From Undaria pinnatifida (Eukaryota > Sar > Phaeophyceae > Laminariales > Alariaceae), in assembly GCA_012845835.1 (NCBI GenBank), contig JABAKD010000020.1:6303915-6367914 (forward strand): a stretch of 64,000 nt of DNA. Direction: 5' to 3'. Positions 34,735-48,800 of this stretch are shown one piece after another. The position numbers were made by a program, and so were the translations under genes. The first letter of the stretch is position 1. The number at the start of each line of letters is the position of its first letter. A model generated the notes under the pieces. It was not told the origin of the DNA, did no database searches, and was given only the letters and a program-made list of their open reading frames with translations.

Positions 34735-35935
34735 GCGTCTCCCCCACATCGTTCACTGCCTGTCTTACAATGCTGTTACTTGGAGTAATATAATGTCAGC
34801 CTTGTTGTGTCTAAGCTGTAACCAGCGAGCCAGAGGAGAGATGAATAAAGACACCAGGAACCATGAGGAGAGCGCTTCTCAACACCGACAACCCTGCGTC
34901 CCCCTCAGAAACTCTTGTGTCATCGGCCGGATATACGGGCGGGAGTATCAATATCCACGCGGTTCCATTTGCTGGGGATGCCGGGGAGAGTATTACTCAA
35001 GTTCGACATGGATGTGGAAAGCCAAGAAAAAAAGGCACACGCTCCGCACTCGCGCGCCTCACTCAAATTCCATAGGATCTAGTACGGTTCGTTCATTGGC
35101 AGATTCATTCAAGTCATGGTTTGTTCGGCGTGCCTAGAAAATGCGGTCCAACTCCGATAAAACGGCAACAGCGACACCACAAATACTGGAGGTGAGTGCA
35201 CGGAGCATAATACGGCCGGTTCTACGAATAATCTATACGGTGGCATGCTTTCAACATCAAGCTGGAAATATTTTCTGTGGTACGTATCTTGCTACTACTA
35301 CTACCGCTGTCGTAATATACTACTACAGTACCTGCTACCTGCTTTTGGTATCTCCGCCCTGGATGTGTGTGGGCGTTGTCCCTTCGGTTCTTAACAGCCC
35401 AGCAACGCAACGGTTAGGAAGGGCGGAAGCACTCTGAACCCCTTTCTTCCCCACGGGCCTTCTAGCTACTGCACCCTACATGGACCACACAACCAAGCCA
35501 TAACCAACCACATGAAAATAACCACACAACTATCGCAACTCATGAATTCGCACAGCAATTGGGTCATGCAGTTTTTTTTAAATTTTACAAAAGTGGTCCC
35601 TGAGCAAACAGCACTACACCGCGCACACGATACTACCGCGTACTCAGCAGGCAACCAACCATTCGGACAAAGAGACCGGGTCTACCTGAGGGTTTCCGAG
35701 AAAAAAGCTATAAGCATATACTTCACTGGTAACGTAGCTCCCGGGCGAAGACTGCTGTAAAACGTCTTAACACCTCGTCCCAAACCTAAAATAACCCCAA
35801 TATAAATGAGCTGCCAACTATCTGGTAAACTTCGCCGAAACCGCAAAGCTAAGCCTGCCCTCCCCTATCCTGGCCACGCCACGGCTGCAAAAGAACTCGC
35901 TTACTCGCTCCTTTTTTTCGGCACCGCTACGGACG
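34735..35935. other. No gene seen
   Basis: A 148-codon plus-strand frame at 34,691-35,137 has no recognised domain. Nothing else is supportable. Confidence 0.35.
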
Positions 35936-35939
35936 AAAC

Positions 35940-37150
35940 GAGGACGTTAGCACTGCAGCAGTCAAAGATGCCACGTAATCGGAGGAGACCGCGGCTTGAA
36001 TCCTTGACTGACCGCCACCCTACACTGAAAGTAGCCAAATGTGCTAGGAGACCGTGGTTTGACCGCTTGACCGACCGCCCTCCTACACCAAATGTACCGG
36101 TAGTAAGGCCAAAAGAGACCTTGACGCTAGCGACGCAGTCAACAATACGAGAGGGGGGAGGTTTGACCGCTTGACCGACTGTCACCCTACACCAAACGTA
36201 CCGGTAGTAATATTAAGGCCAAATGACACCTTGACGCTAACGATGCAGTCAGCAATGCGAGAGGACGGCGCTTTGACCGTTTGACCGACCGCCACCCTAC
36301 ACCAAGCGTACCGGTAGTTTACTAAGGCCAAGTGAGACCTTAGCGATGCAGTCAAATTTACGAGAGGACGGCGGTTTGACCGCTTGACCGACTGCCATCC
36401 TACACCAAACGTACCGGTAGCATGTCAAGGCCAAAATAAACCTTGACGCTAGCGATGCAGTCAATGTACGAGAGGACGGCGGCTTGACCCCTCAACTGAC
36501 CGCCATCTTACGCCAAACCTAGCACATTGAGGCCAGAAGAAATCTTGACGCCAGCGATGCAGTCAAAACTACGAGAGAACGGCGGTTCGACCCTCGACTG
36601 ACCGCCACCTTATACCAAACCTAGAATATTAAGGGCAGAAGTGCCTTGACCCTAGCGATGCAGTCAAATATGTGAGAGGGCGGCGGTTTGATCGTTGACT
36701 GACGACCGCCCTAAACCAAACCCAGCATGATAAGGCCAGCAGAGACCTTGACGCTACCGATGCAACCAAATATGGGAGAGGACAGCGGTTTGATCCTTGA
36801 TTGACCACCACCCTACACCAAACCCAGTACATTTAACACCAAAAGAGACCTTGACGCTAGCGATGGAGTCAAACATACGAGAGGATGGCGGTTTGATCCT
36901 TTGATTGACCGCCACCCAACACCAAACCTAGTATATTACGGCCAGCAGAGACCTTGACGCAAGCGATGCAGTCAACTATACTAGAGGACAGCGGTTTGAC
37001 CCCTTGACTGACCGCCACCCTACATCAAACCTAGTATATTAAGGCAAACATAGACCTTGACGCTAGCGAGACGCTAACGACGCAGTAAAACACACCACTA
37101 GGGGAAGGCGGTCTGACCCCTTGACTGACCCCCACCCTACACTCTACCTA
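35940..37150. repeat. Minisatellite, about 104-bp period, ten or eleven units
   Basis: The landmark GACCTTGACGCTAGCGATGCAGTC, with variants, recurs near 36,117, 36,227, 36,436, 36,540, 36,644, 36,747, 36,847, 36,950 and 37,052, with a deleted unit near 36,329. Each unit also carries CGAGAGGACGGCGGTTTGAC, GACCGCCACCCTACACCAAA and usually a TAGTATATTAAGG-like end. Units are 100-110 bp and moderately diverged. Internal open frames reflect the repeat. Confidence 0.85.
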
Positions 37151-37154
37151 GTAT

Positions 37155-38900
37155 ATTAACGCCCAAAAAAGTCTTGACGAGCCCAACAAGATCGATCTCC
37201 TTCCATCTTTCACTGCAGTGGGCCGGGAGCGGCACCCCGTGTGCAGGGCTCAACGTCCGGTCTGACAAAAATCCAGCAAAGCTGCGCGTCGCAGCAGCTT
37301 TGCAGGCATGACCGAAGCCCGAGCGACGCACGTACATGTGACACGCGTACGCTCTTTTATCACTGAGGCGCACACCTGACATAGAAACAATTCCTATCGT
37401 ACACATTTTTTCCTTCCTGCCTGCTATCCATGGGACCATCACCACTAGAATACGAGGCGAACCCGATCTCTCCGTTTCCTTTCGACCGTACGACCGACAA
37501 TACTGAACACTCGTCCGCGCTCGGGCATCCCGTCCCACGCCGCCATCAATTCTGGTTCACTACTGTCCGCTCGTTGTCATCCCAAGAATAGCACAGCTCT
37601 GGAGCTGTCCACTCTGTCGGCCATGGCTAATGCAGGCTAGTCCCGCCCCGTGCCCGAAGCTTCCTTTCTTTTGTACCTAGTTTACGCACTCCACAAAACA
37701 CACAACAGCATAACCCAAATCACTCGGCCTCCTCCTGCCCCTCCCTCCCCCCCCCGAACCCTTCCTGCTTCTCATCAAACCCTAGCGCTGGACGTACACG
37801 TTTGTCTGTATAAAACTACACGCTATGCAGGAGCTATATATCATACCATACCCTAGAAATAATCTCTCTACAAAACCGTTTGAGGAAATTTGCTTTTTAT
37901 TCATCATGCCAAGAGTCTGAGCAAAAATTAGCGAAAAACTAAGACATGACACCCACTGTCTGCCTGCGTGTGTGCGTGCATGCACGTGCCATCTGAAACC
38001 CTCGTGATGAACGCAAGCCTTTGACAGGGATCACGATTTGCCAGCAAGAGGCCTATGACGGAGGAGTAGGGGAGACCACACATTTCCACACGTCGGGCAG
38101 ATCATGATTTGGGCGACCTAGATCGTGAAGGTCAGCGGGTTGAAAAACGTGTACAGATCACGATCTGCCTGGCCCAGACCGCGCAGACATGTAAACAGAT
38201 CATGCGCATCCTAACACAATATCAAGTGAGAGCAGGTACAAATTACTCGCAGATCCCGTATATCAGCCTTGGTGGAAACTTGTCCGGATGACGCAGATTC
38301 GTGGAAAGGATATATGCCATCTGTACATTGACCTGATCTGATCTGTCCGGCGTGTGAAACGTTTTCTCAGGCTCCAAACTTGAGACGCTCTATACAATAC
38401 CCGAGGCACAATACCATGACTTATTGTAGGTATGACACACAAACGATAGCTAAATATGTTAGCTCGTAGATCCTCAGTGGGGAAGCCCCAGTCAGTCATA
38501 ACGTGTTGGGACCAAAAGCACCCCCCCCCCCCCTCCCCCCCGCCACCTCGCATGGGGTGGCTCAAAAACAAACACAGAAGATACACACCGGCGCGCGCAA
38601 CGTGCGTAGCGCCCTCCACCCTCCCCTGGTGCACCAATCCCGTTAGCGCCCGGTACTCCCCTCCCTCGCGAGTGTATACAAGCAAAATGGAGCAATGTCC
38701 CACGCACTTTCCTTCTCAGATACCCTTTCCCACGATTTTTCTGTCATTTACCTCACGCCACACACTGCTGACACCCCCCCCCCCCCTTCCCCCCGCAGCT
38801 TCGTACGCCTCCTTGCCCTCTCCCGTCAAAGGTGGTGGTGGTGGACGCTTCCGTTGCCGACTTTCGACGCAAAACAAGTTTTTCTGGACCTCCTCCGTTT
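37155..38900. other. No gene seen; GATC-rich direct repeats at 38.0-38.2 kb
   Basis: Short blocks such as GATCACGATTTGCC and AGATCATGATTTGGG recur at 38,028, 38,099 and 38,155. Homopolymer C runs lie at 37,750 and 38,521. No domain-bearing frame is seen. Confidence 0.4.
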
Positions 38901-38902
38901 CC

Positions 38903-39014
38903 CGGCTGTCCCGTCTCCGAACACGAGTCACGGCTGTCTTGCCCCCCAACACGTGTTGCGCTTGTCCCGCCTCCAAATACGCGTCGCGGCTGTTCCGTCT
39001 CTCCTACCGCGCGT
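38903..39014 (+). repeat. 28-bp tandem repeat, four units
   Basis: Units start at 38903, 38931, 38959 and 38987, each with the pattern CGGCTGTCCCGTCTCCGAA and then ACRCGTCR. The period is exactly 28 bp. Confidence 0.8.
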
Positions 39015-39835
39015 CACTCACTGCACCGAGCAACGCCTCCCTCTCGTATCAGCCTCCTCGTCTGGGGTAGCAAAGTGCTCGCCGCTCTGCGCAAACGCGG
39101 TCATCCTTCTACGGCTGGCCTGGTTCTTCAACTGGCCGACCACCACGCCCGAAGGCACAGGCAGAAAAAAAGGCGCACAAGAGAGAATACGCGATAACGT
39201 CAGGGCGAGTTGGAGAGTGCCAGGCGGGGAAGATAGCAGGCGGATGGCGTTGCGCCCAAGTTTCCCCGCAGACCGTAACATCCATGGACCGCTTTAACCA
39301 TTGTAGGAGCCACGGAGACCGACCAAAACAACGACCAGTGCGATATTCTGAAGTGTCTAGTGTGAGCACGGTGAAAGGAATCGATTTAGCCCATGGCCAG
39401 TTCTTCTCAACACCCAACATGGCTAGGCGCATATCACCCGGATGGCAATCAACTTAGCCCTTTGCGTCTCTGTATACCCTTCGATCGACAAGGGGACCGC
39501 ATCTGATGGTCCACGGTCCACTGATACGGTATGTTGCTCTGGAGGGCTGGTAAAACCCTAGGACTATCATACGGGAACCCAGAAAATACTTGGGAGGCCT
39601 TGTTCAACAGGAAAACCGGGAGCAGATGAGACACGGGTCTTGGGAGGCCTTGTTGAACAGAAAACAAGGGGGCAGATGAAACAAGAGTATCACCTGTCCC
39701 AGTCCATACACCGTCACCACGGGCTAGTTAGTTTATGGCGATGAGCTAATGGGAGAACAACAGCAAGAACAACAACATCAACATCCACAACAATAACAGC
39801 ATCAACCACCCGCCGCCGTTCCATTGGCGACTGAC

Positions 39836-42800
39836 CTTCTTTACGAGAGACCAATTCTCTGTGGTTGTGGCGCGGAGGGCCGCCATCGCCTGGCGCGTGT
39901 ACTCGTCCCCCTGCCTCTCGTACTCAGACTGCGATAGCTTGTTTCCAGCGCGGTACCACCCAGAACTGCGGCACCCCCCCACAATAAAACGAGCGCATGA
40001 GAGCGCGAGTTAGCGAAATACTCGAGTACAACCGATGAGCATAGGGGATGCTGCACTCTATTCGCGATTAAGAAAAAAAACATGGCACCATGGGGAGAGA
40101 AACAGTTGATACCTGTGAACATGGCTTGCCCAGAACAAACCAACAATGGCATAGTCTACGTATACACTATATACCTGGTAGGCTCTAATAGTCTAACGAA
40201 CGATATTCTAGAACACAACTGGTATGCCAAGGATACTATTAGTAGTTAGTTTATCAATATTTTCACCCCAAAAGAGCCACCCCCATCGTGCAAAGTCACG
40301 TCCTTTTCCTGTACCCACCTGCTGCTCCACATGCTGTATCGCCGCGCGTAGTGGGCCATTGTCGGGACAGTTAGGGCGAGAACCACGAGAGCCTTGTTGT
40401 GCAGCGAAGGCCAAAGTTCGACAAACACAGCACAATAACAGCCAAATGTAGAGGAATTGGATTAAGAGTCTCGGCACGATAGATACATTCATTCGGGGCA
40501 ATATAGGTTATGAGCCTTGACATATTCAATTCGTAAATCGCTCCAATTATTTCGACTGAGTCATAGCGATGCGCTGTGCTCGCCCGCAGGCTGCAATAGA
40601 CACCCCTCCATGGGCGGCTTCATTGCCATCCAACTCTCCTGAGACGAGAGCGACACGCCACAATCAAAAGAGCGACCTTTACCGTTCAAGGCTGCCCGCA
40701 ATGCACGGCAGCCGTAGCTTGTGATGTTGATTCTTTCATTCGCCTTTCGACCTTTCATGTGAAGAAACGAACAAAACTTGACATATAGAAGGGGTCTTGT
40801 TGTCCTAGTGGGGGGTACGTAACGAGAAGGGCTGACAACACAAACATACCAAACGCCATCGCTCTCTGATCCCGGCAAATGTTCATTCATGGGAGTCCCT
40901 GCGCGAAAAGGGTCACGTAAGGGAAGACTGCAGGCCGCAAAATCATCCACCTTGTTGCGGTGATGGAAACCCCCATTCGCGGTACGGAGCCCTACGGCTG
41001 TTTTACAATAGAGCAAGGCCCTGCAGCTCTCGCTCCCCCAAAATCTTGTTATCCATTGTCATACCACTATGGACGGAAATATAAGGATTATTCGAGTATA
41101 AATATGGACACCGCACGGCCCTTACATTTACATCTGTATTGGTATAGTTTTCACATGCGACATAGGCCACAGAAAATACAACTTCGGACATCACCATGTA
41201 CAGCCGAGGGACACAGCCGAGGCATGCAGGACTGAACCAATGTGCTGCAGTAACCAATGCCTTGCAGTTGGGGACTCACCACTCCCACTTCCGCATCGGA
41301 AACGCCATAGTACACTAGAAGAACTCCAGAAATTGCCAAAATTCTGTGAATGCAGGCTTGGCCGTTGAGCCTGATGTCGTTGGAGAGCAGTCCGCGACGG
41401 GCAAAGCACGAACGAAAAAAACGCCGTACATGAGGGGGCGTGGGTGTGTGGTGACTGTAGGTCAGGAGACAAGGTGGGCATCGTATTGCGTGCGTGTGGT
41501 TGTTAATAGCGCTTTCAAGTTACCTGGTACACAGGACTCAAAGATGGGCATCGTGTTGGCCAATTTACGAAAGGCATCCGCATCCGCATAAAAAAAAAAA
41601 AAAATCGGTTCTTCCCAAGCGGTTATAATTGCCGGACCAAAAAAGAATGTTTGGACAACCAATCGGTTACGCTGGTGTAAAAGGTCTACCAGGTACAGCA
41701 ATTGTTACGTGGAGGCTGCTACGTTGGTGTGTCGGGACGCGTGTTCGAAACAACAACCAAAACCGGACTTAGCCCTATCAGGACTTCAGGGGAAAAACAA
41801 AGTCGAGAACAAAAAAAGACGAGCACAGGATCGGCCGTACCAAGCAGCCGGGGCAGCCTGGCTATGGGGTCACACGTTTCGCGTCCGAGCTGCAACGATG
41901 CAACCAGTTGCACCGCACGGTCCTACCCGTACTGTTGTGCACTAGCGAGAGTGGATACTACTGCACCGATCACGTCTGTGGTCGCTGTACCCGGGCCTCA
42001 TACGAGTTATCCCTGCATCCATACTAGCAGAACGGCGTGCCGAGAAAGTCAGCAAAGTTACGCGAGCTTAGCGGCGCTGGGTGCATTGAATCTAAAAGCC
42101 CGAGGTGAGAAAACACCTATTGCGGACCGTAGCCCTCATCTTCTCGATTTGCATTTACGAACTGGTTTTTGCTCTCGTTGGACATGCAAACAAAAAACTC
42201 TCAATATCATCGCATTTGGGGCTCGGGCTTTCGAAGCTGCAACTACTCTGGAATTGTGGTTGCGTATCGGTGAACGGCATGAGGGAGACTTCTCGGCGAG
42301 CGATTTCGGGGTAGGGACTGACCCCGCTCGAGTGCCATGCTCCTCGTAATAGTTCGGTATCGGAAATAAATGGGGAGAGATATGCGCTGCAGTGTCTGAG
42401 TCACCAAGGACAATTTTTTACCGCATATTATACTCCGGTGGGTAGGTAAACATGAAAAGCCTAAGCTCACTACACTTTAATGTACGTGTACTGTAGTGTG
42501 TTGATGTAACACGGTTGCCGAATACAACGGTGCTGCCGTGGCATCGGCGGTACTGCTGCTGAGGTCTACACATCATATACATACACCGAGGGTTCCGGCA
42601 GTACACATGTCGTCGTACCAGCTCCCGCGAGGGCCATCTCCTTCATCCAGGAACAGGCCTTGCCACCGGGTGATGAGCACGCCTGCTAGGCTCGAAACCG
42701 AAAAAAAGGCTTTTCCCGCCCACGGGCAGCTGTCGAATCCGTCCCCCCAGAACGCCTGCAGTGGCAGCACACACGGTTGGAGTTGCAGCAAGAAAAGCAT

Positions 42801-45800
42801 GGCATACGTTGTCCCCTGCCCTACCCCAACTCTTGACAGCATCGCACTCGATTTCCAAGTGTTAAGTCCCATAATGGGAGCGCGGGGCTGAACGGGTAAA
42901 TATCTGAGAGTAAACAACGTCTGCGAGAGAAGCCAGATGCTGAGAGGCGTCGTCTCACCACCCGTGTAGTAACAGGGTGATCGATCTGCAGCAGGAGCAG
43001 CATCATGCTGCGAGCGTCTAATACAACAAGTTTTCAGTATCGGGTCGGTAATAAATGTGCCATCTCCGAACCTGCCATGCTCTGACATGCGCGGCCGAAC
43101 CTGTATAGTACGGAACACACTAAGTACACTCTTATTGTGGGCCAGGCTTCAACTCTCACGCGACTGCTGTGTGCGCTGTTATACGTCAGCTTTATATGTG
43201 ATCCGACATCTATTCATACATCCACCAACGAAACCGGGGATGTTTTCATCATGTCCCCTGACGACCACAGACTGCAAAATACTTCTCTTGTGCGGGGACT
43301 CGTTTCTCTTCTGTAACAACAAACAAGAGCACAAGAAAAAAAGACGACGACAATGCCGAGGACCCACCAATGCCCAGGTGAAGAGACTGCTCAGAAGACC
43401 GCCGAGTGACCAGTCAACGTCCCCCCCCACCGTCAACGCTAGCCACGTCGCCAGTCCGAAAAACAATAGCAGCCTACGACCAACGGAAATGAGAGCGAAA
43501 CCACGAGGAAAAAACCGTCGGGCAAGAGAGAATTGCTGGGCAAAGTGATTAGAGGGAAGGTGCACGCTTTACCCGCGGGCCGTGACTGTCATGCCACAAA
43601 AGTGTCGCTCGCCGCTGCAAGTATCTGTCGACGTATCGACGCATCGGTACATACCTATTATAGTGTGGCGGGGGGGCACACAAATAAAAAAAGCAGTATC
43701 GGAATGCATCCGAACGTGCACGCTTAAAACCCATCCACCAAATTCACCAAATTCACGGACTACGCGTACTGAGCAGTGGGTGGTTGGTTTCGATAGCGCT
43801 CTCGAGCCTGGAACCCGTAGCATCCGACACCCAACTATTTTTCTATCCTGTCCGGAGTAAGCTACGGCTTCGATAAAAAGAAGCAAACCCACGCCCCCGA
43901 CAGGAGTAACAATCCCGCTTCACCTGAGGGGGGTCCGCCGAGGGTTTGCCAGCGTGCGCAGCAACAGAACAGCCGCGCCGACAACCCCTCCGAGCGTCGC
44001 CGAGAGCAGGTAGTGAAACAGCCTGGACTCGCTGAGCGGCTTCGCCAGGAACAGGAGCACGGCGCCCGCCACTAGCCTCGCGGCGTAGACTGGAATCCCA
44101 ATGCTGGATGGTAGGTCTTGCTTGCGAACAGCCGCCTGTAGAGCCGCGAGCGCGTCCTTTACCACCGTGTTCGTCGCTCCCCTCGCGGACTCTTTCCTCG
44201 CAGCTTGTTGGCTCTCAGACGTCGCCATCGACTCCGTCGAAACGCGGAGCGTACGGAGTTCCACAGAAGAAGAGGCGTCCACACTGTCCGCTCCGAAGCT
44301 CTCAGCACTGCTGCTTCTGCTGGACCCTCCATTTCTTCTCGTTGCCCCCCCACCCTTGGAGATGTCACCTTCCTCGACGTAGAGGCAAGGGTCGCGCCCC
44401 GGAGACGCTCGAATTTTGCACGCGCCACCGCGTTGCATCTCGCACTCGCACCCCCTTCCTGTAACGCCGCTGCCGCGGCTGCTACCGATATTCGCGGCAT
44501 CGTCAACTCCATTCCCATTTCCATCCCCCCCCACCCATTCGAGACCAACCGCGGTTAGTGCCGCCTGTACGGCGGTGGAAACCCACTCCGTTGGCGGCGC
44601 TGCTTCCATACGGCAAGGTCGGGACACCATCTTCCCGGGAAAAGGAGAGTCCGCGGAGCAAAGCGAGCGGACCAGGCGAGGAAGAATCGTAGCCGCACCT
44701 GACTCAGCCGCCACCGCGGTACCCGTTGCCGGGGAGCCCAAGGAACGCAACAGGGGCGGGGCGAGCAACGAACACGCCATCTGTAAAGACCTGGGCGGGT
44801 TTTGCACCAGGAGCAAGCGTCGCGGGAGATCTTCGTCTGTCTCGCCTTCTTTCAAGCTCACCTGCGACGCGCATCATTAGTAGGGCTGTGAGTTCGGTGA
44901 CTACAGCACTGTAGTAGCACTAACAGTATGCTAGTAGCAAGTGACAGACTAACATCAGTTGGCTACATGGTTACAAATCGTTGTGTCTTTGAGCCGTGAA
45001 ATCTGCTGAGTCCTGCGTGTTTGCATCTCCCCGCGTGTAGTGTTAAATAAAAAAAAACTACCAGGTAAGTTAGATAGTTGACTACCTAGCCGCGGAAGTC
45101 TAACCAAATCACAGTCCGAATTATTTGCCAAGGCATGAGTGCAAGGGGTACGGAGATGCTTGCCGAGGGGCCAAGGTATCGCATGAGGCGGAGGGGCGTT
45201 GCCGCTGGAACATACAAATAAACGGCACCATTTACCCCGCTCTTGCTGAGAGTTATGAATAGTTATTCTTCCGTGTCTCTAATTAAACACTACCCTCTGT
45301 GAAGAAGAGGAAGAGCGGGTTCTTCACACACCGTCGCTAGGAATTAGGTGTCGGTTTGAGGCACGACTTTATAGATCCGAATTACCGAGTCCGCCATGTA
45401 ACGTCTACGGTACAGTGCCCACACCGTAAGTCTATACAACCGACGCCAATGCCAGGTAGAAGCTACGGCAATGACGACTTCTATGCTACCAAAGCCCGCT
45501 CTCCCAACACACACTTTTAATCTTCACCTCGAACACGACATCGCTGAACCAACCCGGCACCCCTCCCAATATTCCGAAGACGTACGAAACGGGGGCCATG
45601 GCCACGACTAAAGCTTGCCCAAAGCCTGCGCTGACGATAGCACCGCGCGCCTCTGCAAGAGGCCCATTTGCCGCGGCGGTAGCGGCGTTCTCCAACCCAT
45701 TGCCGGTGTTCGGCGCGACCTTCGGGAAGCGTTGGCGGGTGGGGAGAGGGAGGGTGGGGGTTTATATGCCCAAGGTATGGGGTGGGCTGACTCTCCGTCA

Positions 45801-48800
45801 TAATTGCACCCACGTTCTGAGGACAGACAGCTTGGAATTAGATTTTAATGCGTTTCGCAGTGGTGAAAGGGGTTAGTGCGGCATATACACAATACAAAAA
45901 ACGCGCCAATGGAAGAAGGTACCTACACAAGCGTCGATTCATCCCACGTGTAGGAGCGCATCAGATTCTAACAATTATCTGAGCTCCTAACACGAGGAGC
46001 TAGCTCAATACCTCACCATCACCACCATCACCCAAAGCACGACTTCGAAGACATTCAATATCGCGCAATTCGACCAACGTTCCTAGGCGTTAGTCCAAAA
46101 GAAAAAAAGACCGTATGTTGTCGTTAAAGTGTCAAGACTGACCGGTAATTCTTCACTTGAGGAGGCCAACCAATCAGAAGGCCAGAAATACCATATGGCC
46201 CCAAAAAAGCGTAATCCCCACCACACTACAGAGGGATCACTCGGGCTTCAACACATGTACCTTGTATACAATTCGACATAATAAGATGTTATATATACCT
46301 TTCAAAATATTAGTTCGTTGGGTCTATACAGAATTGCAATTGCAACATCGGGCACTCATGGAGTGGAAAGGTGTTCTGCTGCGAAGTGGCGGAAAGCCCT
46401 GATCGGCCTCGAAGTTGGTGCTGAGAAGCACCTGCTGCTGCCAGTGCACACCAAGGAATAATTTGGAACCACTTTCGATGATAACATCAAACTGGCGAAA
46501 GATTAGCGGACGGCCAGGGTAACCTCTGTGTTATCTGGTAACTGGTGGGTTCTCGGACAAAGTGACATTACAACAGTGTTGCCGCCAGCTACCATTTACA
46601 ATAAGGCGCGTGAAGCGCGCAGCGCTGAGCCTTTTTTTCTTGGTTTTCCAAGGAAATAAAGCCTTTTCATATCGGATCGCATACGAGGGTAGGGTGCCTC
46701 GAAATACGTTCTGTGTGTTTGTGTCTATGTTTGTGTAGATCAACATTTTTTTCGGCTACGTTTGTCCACCGCACTCAACGTACACGGCACCAAGGCGAGT
46801 CCCGACGGGTCCTGTGCACGCACGAAAATTAGGCAACTCTTCTCGTGCTGGTTTCGCTGTAAGTCGTTGAGGGTTCGTCGAGACAGGTGCGAGAAAGTGT
46901 GATTCACAGGCATTGCAGGGCCACGTAATATACGAGTACAGTATGGGCTTCTCCGATGTTGGTTGCTTATTTTGGTGATCGGAGATGCAGGTCGTCCCCT
47001 CAAGAGTTCAAGCGGAGAAAAAGGGCGATCTCTCAAGAGTTCAAGCGGAGAAAAAGGGCAAACTCGTACAGTATCTATGCTGCTGTACGAGTTCCTATTT
47101 TCAGGAGGTTGATCGACGAGACTCACGCACAGCGACACTGACCTGGCCCTGGTCTCGTGTGCCGTGCTGCTGTTACTACCGCTGCTGCACCTTCTGCTTT
47201 TGCTGTGCTGCTGCTGATGATTCTAACGCTGCCCCTGCTACCATTACAACAGCACCAGTCGTACGAGTACCGCCTTTTTTTTCTCTGAAAACAGAACGTA
47301 AATGTCAAACAGAGTATTAGATGTTCGTTCGCGCTGGTTTGCTCAGTTCGCATATTTTACTGTCTACCAAATGACCAGACCTGTATGCCGCGTGTGCTGT
47401 GTATGCCGCATGTGCTGTTCTTTCGATTGCTGGGCTCCCTTGTGTTTTCCGTAGAGTATGCACCCAGCATCGCAGATTGGACTACTGCAGGTATAGAGGC
47501 AGCGCGCCTCATTATTTACCAATTACTAGTAATAAGCTACTCGTTCACCGTGTTCGTGCGGGCTTCTATTTCAACCTCACCAGCCCACATTATCTACGGA
47601 CCTACCACATATACTGTACACACAAAAAAAAGGAGGACCCGCTCTTGCCTACGGGTACGGCGTACCAGGTACACACGTATTTTTTTTTTGTTTCAACACT
47701 TCTACTTTCCAGCTTCTGGACAAGCCGTGGTCACAGGTGTCGTCCCTTCTCCCCCCAGGTTCTTGCCTTCAATGTTTATCGCGCATAGGGTTCAGCAACC
47801 CCACTGCTCGTCGATTTTTCATCGACCTGGTATGATATAGTGAGCAGCCGGTCGCCCCGATGGCGTATCAGGTTATCCTCGACCCTGGTATAGGTCAGTT
47901 TCGCGAGTTCGAATCCCCCCGAGTGCATAATCGTATAAATTCGTGGGGACTTTTGCTTGTGCACAAATTGACTCGCGGAAAACGCGAGGGCGAGAGTTAG
48001 CAACACTCGATGAAAAATCGACGAGCAGTGGGATTGCTGAACCCTATGCGCGATTAAAAAATTGGAGGCAAGAACCGGGGGGAAGGGACGACACCTGTGA
48101 CCACGGCTTGTCCAGAAGCTGGAAAGTAGAAGTGTGCGAAAAAAAAAGAAGTGAGCCTCCACTACGAAATACCGGTACCATACCTAGTACGTCCGTATGT
48201 ACGATCCATATCGCCGACCTATATCCTTAATGAGGACACACAACTCGGAAAACGCGCGATCGGAGTATCACACACAGCTTGCAAAGATAAGTTTCGACGA
48301 AATCTTCGATCTCACAGCTGGAGTGTATTTTCATTTTTATAATATTATAAAAATTAAATTAGACTCCAGCTGTGAGATCGAATATTTTGTCGAAACTCAT
48401 CTTTGCAAGCTGTGTGTGATACTCCGATCGCGCGTATTACGGGTTGTGTGTCCTCATTAAGGATATAGGTCGGCGACTCCCCTTGCAACTACAGTGTAGC
48501 TATCAGGGTCAACAGGGTAGTTTTAGGCAGTCTGTGCGCGGAAACTATAAAACCAGTTTCTGAGGGGGACAAAATCTGACAGCTGTGGAAGGAAATGCAT
48601 CAGTTTATCAAGTGAATCCTGTACGTCGAATATCCGGCGAGGGGAGGGCGGAGTTTTGAAGAACGTGGGGGCCTGATTTTGATCAAAAGGGGGGCGGGAG
48701 GGGGGCAGGGGGGGGGAGGGGACGGGTGGGGCAGGTCAATTTGTGCGTGGAAACTATAAATATTTCTTGTGGGGGAAAGGGGGGGAATGTGGCGGGGGGG

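Noticed and set aside
45598-45876. Plus-strand 92-codon frame
   Set aside because: Antisense shadow of NEMP-like exon 45719-45528, which is phase-consistent on the minus strand.
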